Assembly: GCF_029873635.1 (NCBI RefSeq)
Contig: NC_080420.1
Coordinates: 34,556,231-34,620,230 of the forward strand
From: Malania oleifera
Lineage: Eukaryota; Streptophyta; Magnoliopsida; Santalales; Ximeniaceae
DNA: 64,000 nt
Reading direction: 5' to 3'
Positions within the stretch are counted from its first letter, which is position 1; each line of letters begins with the position of its first letter. Made by a program: the position numbers and the translations under genes. Under the pieces are notes generated by a model. That model saw only the letters and a list, made by a program, of their open reading frames with translations, searched no databases and was not told the origin of the DNA. Shown one piece after another: positions 61,288 through 64,000 of the stretch.

Positions 61288-62623
61288 TGTAACGACCTGT
61301 TTTTTCATGCAATTTTTTTTTTTCTGCATATATAACAAATCTCTCTGTTCTATCTCCTGAAAACATCTTAGGCCCCAAGGGAGCACTAAGGAAACACTGT
61401 TCACATTACATTCCTAAGCAGCAGTAAACATAAACTGTAAACAATATTTACAATACCAGAAATCTAAAATCTCAAAATATACATCACATGGTACCCAGTG
61501 ACAGAATCAAAAACCCTCGGATCTACCGAAACAACCAACACCCGGGAAACACTCACCCTTTAGAGAGGGCAGCGCGAGAACCTCTCTACTTGCGAGCTTG
61601 ATCTACTCGCCTAGCTGGATCACCTGAAAAACATGAAGTCGCTGAGATGAGGTGACGCTCAGTAGGAGAAGATATGTTATCACTAGTGTGTGGCAATTAA
61701 GTTATACATTTAATGTACTGATATAATACTGAAACTGTAAAACTGATAGTCTGGTATACTGTACAGATTACATTTATTATAATTTAAAATACAACTGTAT
61801 ATCTGGGTTTTCTAGTTACTCATAGTTCTAATATTATAACAAATCTACTGCTGTACTATAAATCTGTATATATATACATGATTGTGATAATACCCTGGGA
61901 TCTGAATGTCATGATTTAACCCCTCATGACAGGGTTGTGCGGCCCGTAGGCGGGAGTTAACCCTGGTTGGCCTACCAGGTAAGTCAAACTAAAACTCTAC
62001 CAATCAACAATCTAGCCCACTGCAATCTCTCCAGGCACAATAACTAGCCCCTATCTCGTCAAACCGGCCTCCTTAACCCAGAATGCTGGGGAGACTGCAA
62101 TCTCTCCAAGCAAGGTAGACGGTTACCCACACACTATCTGAGATATGTGGTTACACTCTAAACTAAAATAGCAATGGTACCGTACTCTGTTGTTTGAATC
62201 TGATTGAATATTTTCAAAGGGCCTGATACTATTTAGTACTAATATATATAATTATCTTACTATTTTTACCATGATATTGAAATAACCATAACATTTCAAA
62301 ACTGATCTGCATAATCTGTATATCTGGCTGAATAACTGAATAATTGAATATCTGAATATCTGAACAACTAGGTGTTATGGTTTTGTAGTCATGGCATTAT
62401 GAAAAATACTATAAACTATATTTTCTAAGAACTGCATACTGATATCTTCTGCTACTATATTGTAAAACATGATATTTGTAAAATTATATTAATACTTTAC
62501 TAAACTGTTATGACTCATGCCACACATTTAAGCAGTTAGATTCTCATGTTCTAAAATCTGTAACTCCTGCTGTAATTATAATAATAATAGCATTCTGGAA
62601 AAACTGAATAATAAGCTGATATA

Positions 62624-62624
62624 A

Positions 62625-62688
<64 letters not shown>
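62624..62688. repeat. (TA)n(CA)n compound microsatellite
   Basis: About six TA units followed by about 26 CA units inside the LTR. The opposite-strand frame coding a cysteine-valine run is an artefact of this repeat. Confidence 0.95.
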
Positions 62689-62690
<2 letters not shown>

Positions 62691-63080
62691 TTCTGATATA
62701 CTTTCTAAAATCCCTAGCATAGCATATTTCTCTAGGGTCCTCAACTCACGACTATAGGGACCCAAAACACCATATTCTTGAAAATATGACACCCCAATTT
62801 TATTCCACAAAACACTAGTATATTCTTATAGTATACAAAATCTGGCCTCAAATAATGCTGTTAAATACTTACCCTAATTTTGGAATGATTCTCAAACTGT
62901 TCAAATTGAATTTCCGCTCCAGTTAGGTTGTAGAGAATCTCCCTAGGATAATCATGATAGCTTCTGATCGTTGAACTGGGGAGAATCGGAGCCATAAATC
63001 TAAAGAGAAGGGAGAGAAACCATTTTAGAAAGAGAAAGTAAAGTTATAAAATGAATTTCCTATCAAAATTTTGTTTTAGG

Positions 63081-63300
63081 CTATATAGAAAAATGCTGTC
63101 CACGTGGCCTCGTCGATAAGCCACATTACCTCATCGACGAGTCCATGAAGGTAGTTCGTTGACAAAGATGGTGCCTTCATCAACAAATTTTAGGCCTTGA
63201 AAAACAGTCTCTCAGTAAAATCTCATCGACGAGACACTCGTCCACATAAACAAGCCCAAGCAGATGGTTCGTCGCCGAACGCTCCCTGTTTGTCGACGAG
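63081..63300 (-). promoter_or_regulatory. LTR promoter block: palindromes, G-box, TATA box
   Basis: Minus-strand order: GTCGAC units at about 63292, TCGTCGCCGAACG near 63269, CTCATCGACGAG near 63222, CATCGACGAG near 63133, the G-box CACGTG at 63101-63106, then CTATATAG at 63081-63088. Similar order and spacing to the solo LTR at 1902-2124. Confidence 0.55.
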
Positions 63301-63419
63301 GCCCCGCCATATTCCCTTTTAAAATTCTTTCCCCTTCTCTTTTCTTTACTATTTAATTCTAATAATTATCCGGGTTATTACATTCTTCCCTCCTTATAAA
63401 ATTTCGTCCTCGAAATTTA

Positions 63420-63608
63420 CTATCTGTACCATACACCACTTTTTGAAGAAAATTGTCTACTTATTTTATTACTTACTCTCACTTGTGGTGGGGGAATACC
63501 GTGGTTACATTCAAGGTCATGGGAGATTAAAAATGTACTCAAAAAAAAAAAAAGAAAGAAAATTCTCCAAAAACCAAAACATTACCTATCCTATAATTTA
63601 AAACACAA

Positions 63609-63643
<35 letters not shown>

Positions 63644-64000
63644 TCTACACTAAACACACTTTATTTTTATCTAAACAACACTGTCTGCTACTATAATTCA
63701 TTAAATAAATGTGGGTACTTCTGTCTAATTTCTCCCTCAAGTTCTCACGAAGTTTCTTGTATAGCATGGTTTCTTTACAAAACTTTCACTAGCTGAATTT
63801 CCTTGGTGCGCAATTCTTGTGTCTTTCAGTCTAAGACCTGTACTGGTACTTCCTCATAAGTTAGTGAATCTCTAAGCTCTATTTCTGCATAACTGATTAT
63901 ATGGGACGGGTCTAGAATGTATTTCCTTAGCATAGTAACATAGAATACGTTGTGTATTCTAGACAAAGCTAGTGGCAAAGCTAGCTTGTATGCAATTGAC
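63420..64000 (-). pseudogene. Gypsy chromodomain region, C-terminus of pol
   Basis: Minus-strand translation near 63900-63720 gives RDSLTYEEVPVQVLD, then RTKEIQLVKVL-RNHA, the integrase C-terminal/chromodomain-like end seen in Tekay/Del-type chromoviruses. At least two stops are visible. The rest of pol lies outside the window. Confidence 0.7.
63611..63640. repeat. (AT)n microsatellite
   Basis: 15 AT units. Confidence 0.95.

Larger units (their letters stand above)
61288..63382 (-). mobile_element. 3' LTR of a minus-strand Ty3/gypsy chromovirus
   Basis: About 2,095 bp, TGTAACGACCTG at the left and CCGGGTTATTACA at the right. The right side continues with the purine tract AAGGAGGGAAGAA (minus strand, 63383-63395) and GAGGACGAAATTT, a well-known arrangement in gypsy elements. 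In minus-strand orientation a palindrome array with a G-box precedes a TATA box. It resembles the solo LTR at 1782-3957. The element extends beyond the window. Confidence 0.75.

Noticed and set aside
62544..62810. Frame with a long Cys-Val run
   Set aside because: Product of the CA microsatellite on the opposite strand.

Overview
The window is plant nuclear DNA, most likely from a woody eudicot (species not identified). It holds one recognisable host gene, split by GT-AG introns. Almost everything else is a nested set of Ty1/copia and Ty3/gypsy LTR retrotransposons, L1- and RTE-type LINE fragments, small DNA transposons, a TRIM, microsatellites and AT-rich intergenic sequence. I saw no prokaryotic, organellar or CRISPR-like features and no RNA genes.

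Host gene: the plus strand carries a complete gene for the translin-associated factor X (TRAX, translin family). Seven coding exons lie between 21153 and 57806 (816 nt, 271 residues). Every splice junction is GT...AG and keeps the frame. The gene covers about 36.7 kb because intron 2 is 27.4 kb and intron 5 is 7.1 kb, both filled by transposable elements. The family partners with translin in the C3PO endoribonuclease complex.

Layout. 1-6588: minus-strand copia element A, broken by a 2.2 kb solo LTR with a 5-bp target duplication and by another LTR at its left edge. 6589-11092: AT-rich intergenic DNA with simple repeats and an RTE tail. 11093-19984: minus-strand copia B, carrying a 1.9 kb solo LTR inside its own LTR and a complete plus-strand copia C inside its integrase region. 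19985-21152: upstream region of TRAX with a segmental duplication. 21459-48897: TRAX intron 2, holding L1 fragments, a gypsy gag-protease element with LTRs, a MULE/hAT-like element with a 9-bp target duplication, an RTE LINE, a pol-bearing gypsy remnant, a compound gag-only (TR-GAG-like) gypsy family with internal satellite arrays, two tail-to-tail L1 fragments and a putative Helitron inside a TIR element. 49743-56863: intron 5, with a Tourist-like MITE and a full-length young copia (51029-55938, TSD TATTT). 57807-61287: downstream region with a complete 312-bp TRIM and a MITE. 61288-64000: 3' LTR and chromodomain end of a minus-strand gypsy chromovirus.

Most notable: several unrelated LTR families carry, directly upstream of their TATA boxes, arrays of degenerate GTCGAC-centred palindromes, in one family folded around a G-box. 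This looks like a shared cis-regulatory module or a common methylation target. Other points are the duplicated splice donor of TRAX exon 6, an in-frame TRAX intron containing a CT microsatellite, satellite arrays that end in polypurine tract plus LTR, and three consecutive hairpins with different stems but alike loops.
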